From: Sphingomonas mucosissima
GTDB taxonomy: Bacteria > Pseudomonadota > Alphaproteobacteria > Sphingomonadales > Sphingomonadaceae
Length of the DNA stretch: 64,000 bases
NCBI RefSeq assembly: GCF_002197665.1
Contig: NZ_NBBJ01000001.1
Location: 310,001 to 374,000 of the forward strand
Direction of reading: 5' to 3'
This document shows positions 35,321 to 43,918 of this stretch, one piece after another; the stretch's first letter is position 1, and every line of letters begins with the position of its first letter. A program made the position numbers and the translations under genes. A model generated the notes under the pieces. That model searched no databases. It saw nothing but the letters and a program-made list of their open reading frames with translations, and was not told the DNA's origin.

Positions 35321-36181
35321 TCATGTCACCGGCATCAATCGATCGTCGCCGACGTCGAGATGACCGTCCCACTGCCTGGGTCCAGCAAGGAGGACGGGCT
35401 CGCAGTGCTCCTCCGCACGAAGCGCCGTTAGGTACAGGCAGAAGGGCATCCAGATCTGCTTGCCAGGCTGCTCGAACTGCAGCTGCGCTTTGACCTCGAT
35501 CAGGCCGTCATCGTTGTCGTACCCGGCCATGAGCGTGACACGGTTGGAGCCGTTCAGGACGAGCTTGGTGCCGTTCATGAGCGCTACCACGCATAGCGAT
35601 ATGAACGGCTGGACCGCCTTCCACGCGAGCCTCTCGCCCGATAAAAGGTATCCACCCTCAACGAGAGCGTCGGCCAGATCGCGATGTAGGCCCGTATCTG
35701 TGAAGTCGGGATTCCAGATGAAGGCGCTACCGAGATAATCGATGGTGCGACGCTCCTTTCGAGTGACGTCCTCTCCGCGTTCGACCTTCGCCAGACCTCG
35801 TTTCAGCGCTCCGCGCGCCTCGGGACGGGTGAGCCGCAGCCGGGCCGAGAGCTGCGCAGGGGTCGCGACCCGAAGATTGGCCTTGGCGACTTCTCTGATC
35901 TCGCCAAGCGTGAAGGCGCCCTCCGTGCGGATTTTCAGGAAGGTCTGGATGCTCAGCAGCACGTCGCTCGTCTGCTGCAGGATCGTGCCGCGATCGCGTT
36001 CGTCCCGATGCGCTACGAAGTCGCCGACCTCGCGAATCGTCTCCCTGTTTCCGGCCCGATCGCGAAGCCCGAGGAGGGGACGGTCGACGTCGTCGTGACC
36101 GCGCTCTCCACGAAGGAGCCGCTGGACCTGTAGACGAAGGTCCGGCTGCGGAGCAGCCGATCGCTCCTGTCGCACAGTCAT
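35321..36181 (-). CDS. Hypothetical protein in the E1/E2/JAB operon
   Basis: 286 aa from ATG 36181, whose A is shared with the patatin stop codon (TGATG). Not recognised. The N-terminal half is helical and charged (RETIREVGDFVAHRDERDRG) and the C-terminal half is strand-rich (GTKLVLNGSNRVTLMAGYDNDDGLIEVKAQLQF pattern). No nucleotidyltransferase GS-x-D motif is visible. Tight coupling implies a role with its neighbours, perhaps as sensor or conjugation target. Confidence 0.7.
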   Translation of the reverse strand: MTVRQERSAAPQPDLRLQVQRLLRGERGHDDVDRPLLGLRDRAGNRETIREVGDFVAHRDERDRGTILQQTSDVLLSIQTFLKIRTEGAFTLGEIREVAKANLRVATPAQLSARLRLTRPEARGALKRGLAKVERGEDVTRKERRTIDYLGSAFIWNPDFTDTGLHRDLADALVEGGYLLSGERLAWKAVQPFISLCVVALMNGTKLVLNGSNRVTLMAGYDNDDGLIEVKAQLQFEQPGKQIWMPFCLYLTALRAEEHCEPVLLAGPRQWDGHLDVGDDRLMPVT

Positions 36182-37410
36182 CAGGCGCCGCTCCCTGCGG
36201 CCACGCCGGTGCGGTCGAACGTGACGGAGGCGTTCGCCGTCAGAACCTCCGGCCAGTTCTCCCGTACAAGGGCGTGCACGAGCTGCTCGCCACGTCGAGA
36301 AAGCCGATCGACCCACTCGGCCGACATGGCCGAGAAGTTGGTGGGATAGCCAGCGACCTCCTCGCAGCGGACGAGATCATCCGGTGGACAGCGGAGGTTG
36401 GCGTCCCGCTGACCCAGGTAGGGCAACAGGAAGCCCCTCAGCTCACCGCCGCGCGCCAGATCGTAGAGTCGCGTCGTGGCGAGGTTCTGCGCTCTGGCGA
36501 AGACGCTCTCGAATGCCGCGTTCATGCGCGAGAGCATGGTCGACGCAGGGTCGGCCACGTTCAGCGCGTATCCCGCCCTGCAGGCGATGATCCGCTCGTG
36601 ACGACCGGTGTCCAGGCTGATGGTAGAATCCCGCCCCGGCCAGAACGGCGCAAGGCCGAGATTGTCGTAGACGCCACCATCGGTGAGCGTGATCCGGTGC
36701 CGCTCCGTACGCCCGCTCTTCTCGAACGACATGACCGTCTCGATCGCCGGCAATGCGGCAGGGTAGGCGGCGGATGCGGCGACCGCGTCGGCGAGTTCCA
36801 CTCCTTCCGAACTGGACGATCCGTAGCGCCAGCAGTGGAGACGGTCCGCGGTGAAGTAGAAGGCCGCCTTGGCCCTCAGCTCGCACGCCACAATTACGAG
36901 TCGAGGACGGTCGGAGCGCAGGTCGGTCAGCTTCGCGCCGCCGAACATCTTGCTGAACGTGCGCCTCAGGATCGTCGTTCGACTGGACCGCCGCAGCACG
37001 GGAGATGTACCCAGCCATCCCCATTTCGGCCGCGAGCGGACCGCGGCAAGCGCGCGGCGGACCACAAAGGCGGCAGTTCGGTCGACGGCGAGCAGCACCC
37101 GGGTTCCGATCGCCCGCATCCCTTCGTCCGTGGTGAGCGCGGTACGCACGGCAGGACGAAGAAAGCCCTGCGACAGCACCTCGCGTACTCTGCGCTCGAA
37201 GGCGGCGAAATCGCCGGGGTGGCTGCAGTAGATTCCGGCGATCACGCTGCCGCCCGACACGGCGGACATGGTCGAGACGCGCTGCAGGATCCCGAGGTCA
37301 TGGAGCGCGCGGAGGCAGCCGAGATGGAACGCCATCGCGCGAGATCCGCCACCGGACAGCGCGAGCGCGATCCGCTCCTTTGCCTGGTCTCCGGGATCAG
37401 TCGTTGTCAT
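36181..37410 (-). CDS. Patatin-like phospholipase
   Basis: 409 aa. Oxyanion motif SGGGSR (19-24), nucleophile Ser52 in AVSGGS, and the catalytic Asp in TDGGVYDN (Asp244), the set expected for the Ser-Asp dyad. The motif SGGS rather than GTSAG is nearer to cPLA2-like patatins. Phospholipases of this type (CapV) are membrane-damaging effectors in CBASS. It overlaps the E2-E1-JAB gene by 14 bp. Whether it is nucleotide-activated here is unknown because no CD-NTase is seen. Confidence 0.88.
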   Translation of the reverse strand: MTTTDPGDQAKERIALALSGGGSRAMAFHLGCLRALHDLGILQRVSTMSAVSGGSVIAGIYCSHPGDFAAFERRVREVLSQGFLRPAVRTALTTDEGMRAIGTRVLLAVDRTAAFVVRRALAAVRSRPKWGWLGTSPVLRRSSRTTILRRTFSKMFGGAKLTDLRSDRPRLVIVACELRAKAAFYFTADRLHCWRYGSSSSEGVELADAVAASAAYPAALPAIETVMSFEKSGRTERHRITLTDGGVYDNLGLAPFWPGRDSTISLDTGRHERIIACRAGYALNVADPASTMLSRMNAAFESVFARAQNLATTRLYDLARGGELRGFLLPYLGQRDANLRCPPDDLVRCEEVAGYPTNFSAMSAEWVDRLSRRGEQLVHALVRENWPEVLTANASVTFDRTGVAAGSGA

Positions 37411-39622
37411 GAGCGACCACCCCTTCGACCTGTCCGCGGTCCTGCCAGGCGGTTCGCAGCCAGGTCTCCTCGCGTCCGCAGATCAGCATGGCGTAGGGGG
37501 CGCCGGCAGGATCCAGCTGCTGGCGGAGGTACGTGAAGACGCCCTCGTCGTCGCTGCTCGGTCGGGCGGCCGCGCCGTTGGGATGGCTATGCCATTCGCC
37601 GACGTACCGCAGCCGCCCAGCCGTCGCGCTGGCGAGGTCGTCGACGAGGGGGCGGAGATCCTGGGCACCGCGGACGAAATAAGTCGGCGCCTGCCTCGAA
37701 TCGGGCGGCGCCGGCAACGCGGCGACGACGTGCAGGACGTTCCGCACGAGATCGAAGGTGCCGATCAGGATGCCACCGGTCTCGTTCGGCGCCGCCTTCT
37801 GGCGGTACGTCCGCATCGCGTCGATGACGCTGCCCGACACGGAGACGCGCAGCATGTCCGATGCGAAGCGGGACGTGGCTTGTACGTCGAGACGTATCGG
37901 CAGCACCGATCCGGTATCCGGATCGAGGCGCCACACCCATGCGGATGGCGCGGCGTCTTCAAGCAACGACGGCAGCCGTCCGGCGGCCAGACCACTGAGC
38001 ATATGCACCTGCCACGGCGGCAGGGGACGAGAAAGATCCTGGCATGCGTTGGCGTAACGGATCCGATCCGTGCGGGCTGTGGCGAGGTGACCTTCCAGCG
38101 CGGGGCACGCCGCGACGGCGAGGAAGTACTGCGCCTCGATCTCGTCCAGCAGAACGGTGCGGCCGTGCCCCTCGTCCAGCGCCACGAGGTCCGAGCCATC
38201 CGGTCCGAAGAAGAAGCTCGATGCGCGGCGAACATCCTGATCGGCAAGGTTCCCGACGACGGCGGGCGAGGCGCTGAAGTCGACGACGAGATCCGCCTCC
38301 CGCATCGCGGCCACTATCCGCCCCGTCTCGGCGCCGACACGCAGGACGTCTGCGACGATCAGGTCGTTCCCGCCTTCCGCGAGGATGGCGTTGGCCTCGA
38401 AAGCGAGCACCTGCGCCTTGAGATGACCGACTGCCCAGTTGGTCTGCGTCTGTCGCACCGTGTTGTGCGGCAGGACGATGTCGTCGTCGATGATCGTCCA
38501 GGTGCCCAGCCCGGCGTGCGTGGCGTTCATGATCACGTTGGACCCGATCGCGCCGGCGCCGATGGCGACCAGCCTGGCGTCCTCTGTACGCGTGGAGCCG
38601 GCGAACTGCCGCGCCGTCGCCCGATCGAGGCGCTGCACGATGCGCCAGCTGAACAGCCGGATGGTCCTGGGATCGGCCGGTTGGACGGTTCCCGGAAGGG
38701 CAGCGCCTGTCCTCAGCCCTCCCTCGTCTTCGTAGGACGATGTCATTCCGAGCTTCTCGCCCAGTTCGGCCAGCGTCTCGGAAGGGGTGTATACCCAGGC
38801 CTCGTGGCTTTCGTCCTCGCCTTCGTCGGTGCGGCGCTTCGGTACGACGAGCAGGAACAGCGCCCGGCGTTCCGACGCCGCGGCCAGTCGCTCCGGCTCA
38901 ATGAGCCACGCCCGCAGTTCGACCATCAAATCGAAGTCGAGCCTCGCGGTGAGTTCGACCAGGCCGCCCATGTCGTAGGGACGGCTAGCAAGAGCACCGT
39001 GGACCTGCGACGGCAGCACCCGCTGGAAGACGTCGAAACGGGGATCCCCGGCGTCCTTCCGCTCGCGGGACATGATCAGCGTCACCTGTCCCCTGCGCTC
39101 GTGTGCCTCGTCGATGAACCACGGTCCGACGAAGTTGCCCGGCGGAAAGACGATCGTGTCGGAGGTGGTGGCGATGAGCGGTTCCAGGACCTGGTCCTCA
39201 GCGTGCAGGCTGCCGTCGGCAATGCCTGCGAACCACCACCTGATCCGCTCGACCAGCGCCTGCCCCGTTAGATTGCGGGACAGGTCGTGCCATCCCTCCT
39301 CCCAGATGCAGAGGCACAGGCCGTCGACTTCATGATCGAGGTTCGTGTGGACCTGACCTGACGGGAAGTCGTCGCGCAACGACAGGACACGAGGCGCAAC
39401 GAGGTCGTTGGGTGAGGCGAATACGATGCGGACGGGCTCCCGGTGCAGGATCGGGACCGCACGATCCTGCGCGAGATCGATTTCCAGGTCGAGATCGACC
39501 AAATCCCGTTCTCCGTCGCGATGCACCTCCCGTATCGTAGCGTACGGATGGTCGACCGATTCGCGCACGTACTGGACGAGGGCACGCGCCAGCCTGGACC
39601 GTGGCGCGTCCTCGCCGCTCAC
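37397..39622 (-). CDS. E2-E1-JAB fusion (Cap2-Cap3-like)
   Basis: 741 aa from GTG 39622, which shares GTGA with the MBL stop. Domains: E2-like fold at about 1-140 with candidate Cys103/Cys105 in LCLCIWEEGWHDL; E1/ThiF adenylation domain at about 345-560 with GAGAIG (355-360) and acidic DDD (379-381), and Cys506 as possible catalytic Cys; JAB/JAMM at about 605-715 with Glu614, His678 and His680 of HSHP, and Asp691. One chain could thus activate, transfer and cleave a protein tag. In type II CBASS these functions are Cap2 (E2-E1) and Cap3 (JAB) on separate genes. Confidence 0.9.
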   Translation of the reverse strand: MSGEDAPRSRLARALVQYVRESVDHPYATIREVHRDGERDLVDLDLEIDLAQDRAVPILHREPVRIVFASPNDLVAPRVLSLRDDFPSGQVHTNLDHEVDGLCLCIWEEGWHDLSRNLTGQALVERIRWWFAGIADGSLHAEDQVLEPLIATTSDTIVFPPGNFVGPWFIDEAHERRGQVTLIMSRERKDAGDPRFDVFQRVLPSQVHGALASRPYDMGGLVELTARLDFDLMVELRAWLIEPERLAAASERRALFLLVVPKRRTDEGEDESHEAWVYTPSETLAELGEKLGMTSSYEDEGGLRTGAALPGTVQPADPRTIRLFSWRIVQRLDRATARQFAGSTRTEDARLVAIGAGAIGSNVIMNATHAGLGTWTIIDDDIVLPHNTVRQTQTNWAVGHLKAQVLAFEANAILAEGGNDLIVADVLRVGAETGRIVAAMREADLVVDFSASPAVVGNLADQDVRRASSFFFGPDGSDLVALDEGHGRTVLLDEIEAQYFLAVAACPALEGHLATARTDRIRYANACQDLSRPLPPWQVHMLSGLAAGRLPSLLEDAAPSAWVWRLDPDTGSVLPIRLDVQATSRFASDMLRVSVSGSVIDAMRTYRQKAAPNETGGILIGTFDLVRNVLHVVAALPAPPDSRQAPTYFVRGAQDLRPLVDDLASATAGRLRYVGEWHSHPNGAAARPSSDDEGVFTYLRQQLDPAGAPYAMLICGREETWLRTAWQDRGQVEGVVAHDND

Positions 39623-40734
39623 CGCCGGCGTCCCGCCCGTGGAGCTGCACCGCCCAGGACTGTGGCCGCGCCGGCCGCCGCGATCTTCCTCCGCTTCGAA
39701 CCGGTCGCACCGATCTCGATCACGAGCGGCTTTGGCTTGTTCTTGTCGGGATGCTCCATCGTGACCAGCCACTCTCCGCCGAGATCGCTGGCCACGTCCT
39801 TGTAGTAGCTGGCCGCCTGGCGATGGGGAGGCTGCTTGTCGTCGTCGTTGGTCGGGATGGGCTTGCTGGTCGAGACGAGCAGCCCGCCCGATCGCCCCTG
39901 CTCCTCGTACAGCCATTTCAGCCGCTCGACGGGAACCGTCTTGTCCTTGCCCTTGTCGTCCGCGAGCGACAGGTAGCTGCAGTGATGGGGAACGTTGTTG
40001 ATGTCCCACTCGAGCCGATGGTCGTTCTTGTGGAACCTGGTAATGCGGACGATGTCGTCGATCACCTCGTGCGGAACATCGGCCGATAGGATCATCTTCG
40101 TCGTCCGACCGCCGACGACGAACGTCGCCTGCATGAAGATGGCCGAGCCGTTGCGGTACTCCACTGAATCACCGCAGGTCTCGGCGAATGGCGAGTGCAC
40201 GAAGAACTCGACGCCGTCGCTCCCCAGGTTGAACTCCGGACAGAGGGTCCCGGCGTCGGTGATCAGGTTGCGGCGCGTCTTGGGATCGATGCCGCGATCC
40301 TTGAGGAACTGATCCAGCTTCTCCGGTCGTCCGAAAACGCGGATACCCTCGCCTTCGATGAAGCGCTGACGGGCCTCGGTACGCAGCGTGCGGGCCTGAC
40401 CCTTGACCCCCTCCTCCAGAATGGCGGTCGCGGGGACCCACATGGTCTCGATCTTGATGCGATCGCCGCCCTGGTACTTCTTGGCGTGTTCGAGGTGAAA
40501 CACCTCTTTGGCTCTGGCGCAGTGGTCGGTGTCCAGATGGGTGAAGGCGACGACGTCGATCGACTTGGCCCCGTCCAGGCAGTCGCGCAGCTCTTTCTCC
40601 AGGTCGCAGCGCAGATCGTACTGGTCATCGGCGTTGTGCATGTCGGCAAAGTCGAACAGCACTCGCCGGCCGTTCTCAAGTTCGATCAGACAGCTGTCGG
40701 CGTTGCCGATGGGGAAGAAGCGAACGACGTGCAT
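39619..40734 (-). CDS. Metallo-beta-lactamase-fold hydrolase
   Basis: 371 aa from ATG 40734 with AGGAG upstream. Starts FFPIGNADSCLIEL, characteristic of ComEC-like MBL proteins, and carries the metal motif THLDTDH (65-71); later SADVPH and NVPHHCSYL supply further ligands. First gene of the operon. MBL genes beside E1/E2/JAB genes have been noted in computational surveys of prokaryotic ubiquitin-like systems; the substrate (nucleic acid, nucleotide or conjugate) is not known. Confidence 0.87.
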   Translation of the reverse strand: MHVVRFFPIGNADSCLIELENGRRVLFDFADMHNADDQYDLRCDLEKELRDCLDGAKSIDVVAFTHLDTDHCARAKEVFHLEHAKKYQGGDRIKIETMWVPATAILEEGVKGQARTLRTEARQRFIEGEGIRVFGRPEKLDQFLKDRGIDPKTRRNLITDAGTLCPEFNLGSDGVEFFVHSPFAETCGDSVEYRNGSAIFMQATFVVGGRTTKMILSADVPHEVIDDIVRITRFHKNDHRLEWDINNVPHHCSYLSLADDKGKDKTVPVERLKWLYEEQGRSGGLLVSTSKPIPTNDDDKQPPHRQAASYYKDVASDLGGEWLVTMEHPDKNKPKPLVIEIGATGSKRRKIAAAGAATVLGGAAPRAGRRR

Positions 40735-41056
40735 GCCACTCTCCTGGCGGCACATGTCAGCCGCTAGACGCGAACATAAGCCGAACGCTATCAGAATCCA
40801 ACCCAGATCAGGAGCGTCGTGCAGCGAACCTTCATGACTGCGCCAAGACATTCACCGCCGACTTTGGTCATGTCGGGCGGGTAGTGTGGAGAGGTGATCT
40901 AGCCGCCTCACACACGCCTAATTGCCCCTGGAAATGGAAGCCTAACCTACGCGAGTTTTCAGGAAGCGGAGGATAACTCAAAGAACGACCGGAGCTAGGA
41001 TCAACAAGCTCGGTATTCGCAGGGTCTAGCCGGCAAAGGTGGTCGGAACTGGTCGA

Positions 41057-42268
41057 CTAGGGTCGAGCGGCTGGCGGCCCGGTAAATTGCGGCCGCGGGA
41101 ATTCCCCATGCTCTGCGGCAAAACCGAACAGGCGGTCGAGCCACATCAGGAAATCATACGGGTCGGCGATCCGGTTCGTAATGACGTGGAGCGCCGGATA
41201 GTCGAGCACGACCGTTGCGCGCCCCGTCGCCTGGGCGACCGCCAGCACGGGGCGGCTATAGTCGGGGAAGTGATCATCGAACATTTCGTTCAGCACGATC
41301 ATGCCGTAGATTGCCTTGTCCGAGAGCGGGATCGATATCGGGCCGTCACTGAGGACGAGATCGAGCGTCTCGTGGCTGTTGAGGTAGCCGAGCGTGCCAC
41401 GCAACTGATCGGCCGCCTTGTTGAGATGCTGCAGCGTCGTCTTGAGCTTGCGCTCAATCGAGCGCCTGAGCGAGGCCTCGGTGTTGGGGCTGTCCTTGGC
41501 CTGAACCGCGAGGAGGGCGTCCGGCAGCACGACCAGCAGATCGCATAACTCCCGGCCGGTGTCGGCCCGCACCGGGTTCGCGATGACGGCTTCCCACTGG
41601 AAAACGCGCAGCAGCGCGTGACCAATGTCGCGTTCCTGGTAAGAACCCGGCTCGTCGCGGACCAGGCTGATGACGCCAACGTCGCCACTGCCGCGCAAAT
41701 CGGGCCGATGGGCTTCGATGATGACGCGATCGTCGTCGTAGAGCTTTTCGGTAAACACGACGTCGAAAGCTTGCGCGTCGTCTGCCGCGGTTCGCAATCC
41801 GAACCAGTGCGTCAGGGTACGATCAGTGGCAAGCACATTGGTCATGTCGAGCCGTGGGAGGACGAGTGCCGCAGTTCTAGCGACGAACCGCGCGCGGTCG
41901 GGGAGGGTTGCCACGATGCCGATCAGCTCGCGGTCGTGCTCGTCGAACAGATAGATTTCGAAGCTTTCCTGGCTGAACAGCTTCACGAGATCGTGGGTCA
42001 GATCGTCGCCGTCGATAAAGGGCGTTCGCAGAGTGTGAGGCTCGTCATGATCGTCGAAGAATGCGCTGATGAGACCGACCGTGATGCGTAAGCCCCCCGG
42101 CACGACGTACAGGCGAAAGCCCTGATTCACCCGCGCCGCGAGGATCGCTTCCTTGTTGAGCTTGATTGCCAGCAGGTAGCGGCCCGTGACCATGTTGCGG
42201 AACGGCTGCAGCCCGTAATTGAGCATACCGAGCGCGGTCAGCGAATTGGGATGGTCGATCGTCAGCAT
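41057..42268 (-). CDS. Hypothetical protein with PD-(D/E)XK-like nuclease motif
   Basis: 403 aa. Residues 240-258 read ELCDLLVVLPDALLAVQAK, with Asp243 and QAK (256-258) in the spacing of a PD-(D/E)XK nuclease core; the following helix (LRRSIERKLKTTLQHLNKA) fits that fold. The N-terminal 230 residues are unassigned. It lies 40 bp after the XRE regulator on the same strand, so the pair could be a small restriction-like module. Family assignment is by motif only. Confidence 0.6.
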   Translation of the reverse strand: MLTIDHPNSLTALGMLNYGLQPFRNMVTGRYLLAIKLNKEAILAARVNQGFRLYVVPGGLRITVGLISAFFDDHDEPHTLRTPFIDGDDLTHDLVKLFSQESFEIYLFDEHDRELIGIVATLPDRARFVARTAALVLPRLDMTNVLATDRTLTHWFGLRTAADDAQAFDVVFTEKLYDDDRVIIEAHRPDLRGSGDVGVISLVRDEPGSYQERDIGHALLRVFQWEAVIANPVRADTGRELCDLLVVLPDALLAVQAKDSPNTEASLRRSIERKLKTTLQHLNKAADQLRGTLGYLNSHETLDLVLSDGPISIPLSDKAIYGMIVLNEMFDDHFPDYSRPVLAVAQATGRATVVLDYPALHVITNRIADPYDFLMWLDRLFGFAAEHGEFPRPQFTGPPAARP

Positions 42269-42308
42269 AAAGTGGCCGTCCTATGAACGGGATCGGTCGG
42301 TTGGTCGC

Positions 42309-43025
42309 TTAGAACGGCACATCGTCATTAAGATCGTCAAAGGCCCGCATGGGCTCGGGCCGCGGTGCTTCGTCGAGCCCCCATGAAGCGATCGGCTTGC
42401 GGAAGATGCGGTCGTCTCCGCTGCGCGCGATGATCATGCGCAACGTCATGACCTTCTCATAGCGATGACGATCATGCGTGTAGCGGATGCCTTCATCCAT
42501 GTCCCAGCGCGGATATTTGGCGTTGATCCAGGACGTCGCCGCGTAGAGACCGACATCCGTGGTCGCCAGTTCGTCGAGCAGCCGCTTTATCTGGGCGGCC
42601 AGCCGGATCTTGTCGCCGAGCGATGAGTCCGCCGGATGTTGGTCGAACTCCCAAGGCGTCGGCAGGCGTTCCTCGATCAGGCCGACAAGCGCGAGGACCG
42701 GTTCCATCTCGGTCGCATCGGGATCAATCTCGCAATCGAATTTCGCCACCCCTGCCTTGGCGAGATCATCGATCAGGTCGCGAGCGGTGCGGACCAGCCG
42801 CAAGCCAACATCGCGATCTTCATTGTCGTCGGGATCGAGCGCCAGCTCGCTCAACGGCAGCTCAAGTGCCGCGGCGAAATCAGCCAGCGTGTCGAGCCGC
42901 ATATTCGCACCCGCCTCGGCGCGCTGCACCGTACGTTCCGAGACGTTGCTCAGGATGGCCAGTTTCTCCTGCGTCATTCCCATGCTTTCGCGCACCAGGC
43001 GCATCTTCACGGCATCGTGTTTCAT
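42309..43025 (-). CDS. XRE family regulator
   Basis: 238 aa from ATG 43025 with GGAGGGAG upstream. HTH: MRLVRESMGMTQEKLAILSNVSERTVQRAEAGANMRLDTLADFAAAL. The long C-terminal part (about 170 aa) is not recognised. It precedes the nuclease-like gene and probably controls it. Confidence 0.85.
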   Translation of the reverse strand: MKHDAVKMRLVRESMGMTQEKLAILSNVSERTVQRAEAGANMRLDTLADFAAALELPLSELALDPDDNEDRDVGLRLVRTARDLIDDLAKAGVAKFDCEIDPDATEMEPVLALVGLIEERLPTPWEFDQHPADSSLGDKIRLAAQIKRLLDELATTDVGLYAATSWINAKYPRWDMDEGIRYTHDRHRYEKVMTLRMIIARSGDDRIFRKPIASWGLDEAPRPEPMRAFDDLNDDVPF

Positions 43026-43431
43026 CGCATCTCCCTCCTGCCGGATACCATGCGCCGGGGCAGGCCGACAGCGGGACGACACGGACCCGACACCGGGGCG
43101 ACAGAGCGGGTGACGGCGTGCGCTCGGCCGCTGACGATTTCCTGGAGTCGGCGAATTGCCAGTGCGATATCGGATAGACGGGCGCGGAGGGGGGCAACGA
43201 CAGCTTCGTAGATTCGGTTCTCTGAAAGTCGTCTGTCTCAAAGCCGGCCCACAAGCCGTCTGACTGGTTCCGGGCCCAGCTCCGGTCGTCGCATGTCTTC
43301 TGAGCGAACGACCGCTTTCGGGAGGCGAGTGAGTGCCCCTGAATGTCCACTTCTGGGTCGTTTCGATCGCGAGGCCAACGGTGACCAACGCCGGAACCGG
43401 AGCCTCACGATCGTTTGTTCGCCAAGCGCAG
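43026..43431. other. Intergenic region between XRE and HxlR genes
   Basis: About 400 bp with no supported gene. It should contain the promoter for the XRE/nuclease pair; I can point to no clear boxes. Confidence 0.4.
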
Positions 43432-43836
43432 CTAGGCCTGCTTCTCGCGAAGCCAGCTATCGCGCTCCGCGAATATCTTCTGCATCTCAGCCATGTTCTC
43501 GGTTCCCCAAGTGCATAAGGGCTCAAGTGCCTGGGCAAGGCTCTGTCCGAGCTGCGTCAACGTGTAGTCGACGCGTGGCGGCACCTCCTTGTAGTCGTTC
43601 CTGCGCAACACGCCATCGGCTTCCAGCTCCTTCAATTGCTGGATCAATACCTTGTCACTGACGTCACGCACGGCACGCTTGAGTTCGCCATAGCGCGTCG
43701 GGCCGCGTAGGAGGAAATACAGGATGAGCGGTTTCCACTTGCCCGAGATGATCTTGAGCGTTGCGTCGAGTCCGCACGTGAAGCCGGGAGCGACCAAAGT
43801 GGGAGCGGCGGTGTTCGCTTGGTGAGCCTGAGACAT
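43432..43836 (-). CDS. HxlR family regulator
   Basis: 134-aa winged-helix protein with the HxlR signature: CGLDATLKIISGKWKPLILYFLLRGPTRYGELKRAV and VLIQQLKELEADGVLRRNDYKEVPPRVDYTLTQLG. Members sense electrophiles, quinones or aldehydes, often through a Cys (here Cys21). Divergent from an SDR gene over an 82-bp gap containing palindromes. Confidence 0.94.
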   Translation of the reverse strand: MSQAHQANTAAPTLVAPGFTCGLDATLKIISGKWKPLILYFLLRGPTRYGELKRAVRDVSDKVLIQQLKELEADGVLRRNDYKEVPPRVDYTLTQLGQSLAQALEPLCTWGTENMAEMQKIFAERDSWLREKQA

Positions 43837-43841
43837 TCTTG

Positions 43842-43876
43842 GTACTTACCTAAAGGTGCATACTTGTCGCTAAGTA
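43842..43876. promoter_or_regulatory. HxlR-type operators
   Basis: GTACTTACC-TAAA-GGTGCATAC (imperfect palindrome, 43842-43863) overlaps TACTT-N6-AAGTA (43861-43876, perfect arms). TACT/AGTA half-sites are typical of HxlR-family targets, and the pair lies between hxlR-like and SDR genes. Confidence 0.6.
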
Positions 43877-43918
43877 GGTTCAGGGCCAGCTGCGTGCAAC
43901 CAAGAACTGGAGGCACGT

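Noticed and set aside
37268..39271. 667-codon plus-strand frame opposite the E2-E1-JAB gene
   Set aside because: The minus-strand protein has clear domain motifs and overlapping neighbours; the plus frame has none.
32972..40734. Calling the operon a standard type II CBASS
   Set aside because: No CD-NTase motif found and extra ATP-grasp, peptide and MBL genes are present.
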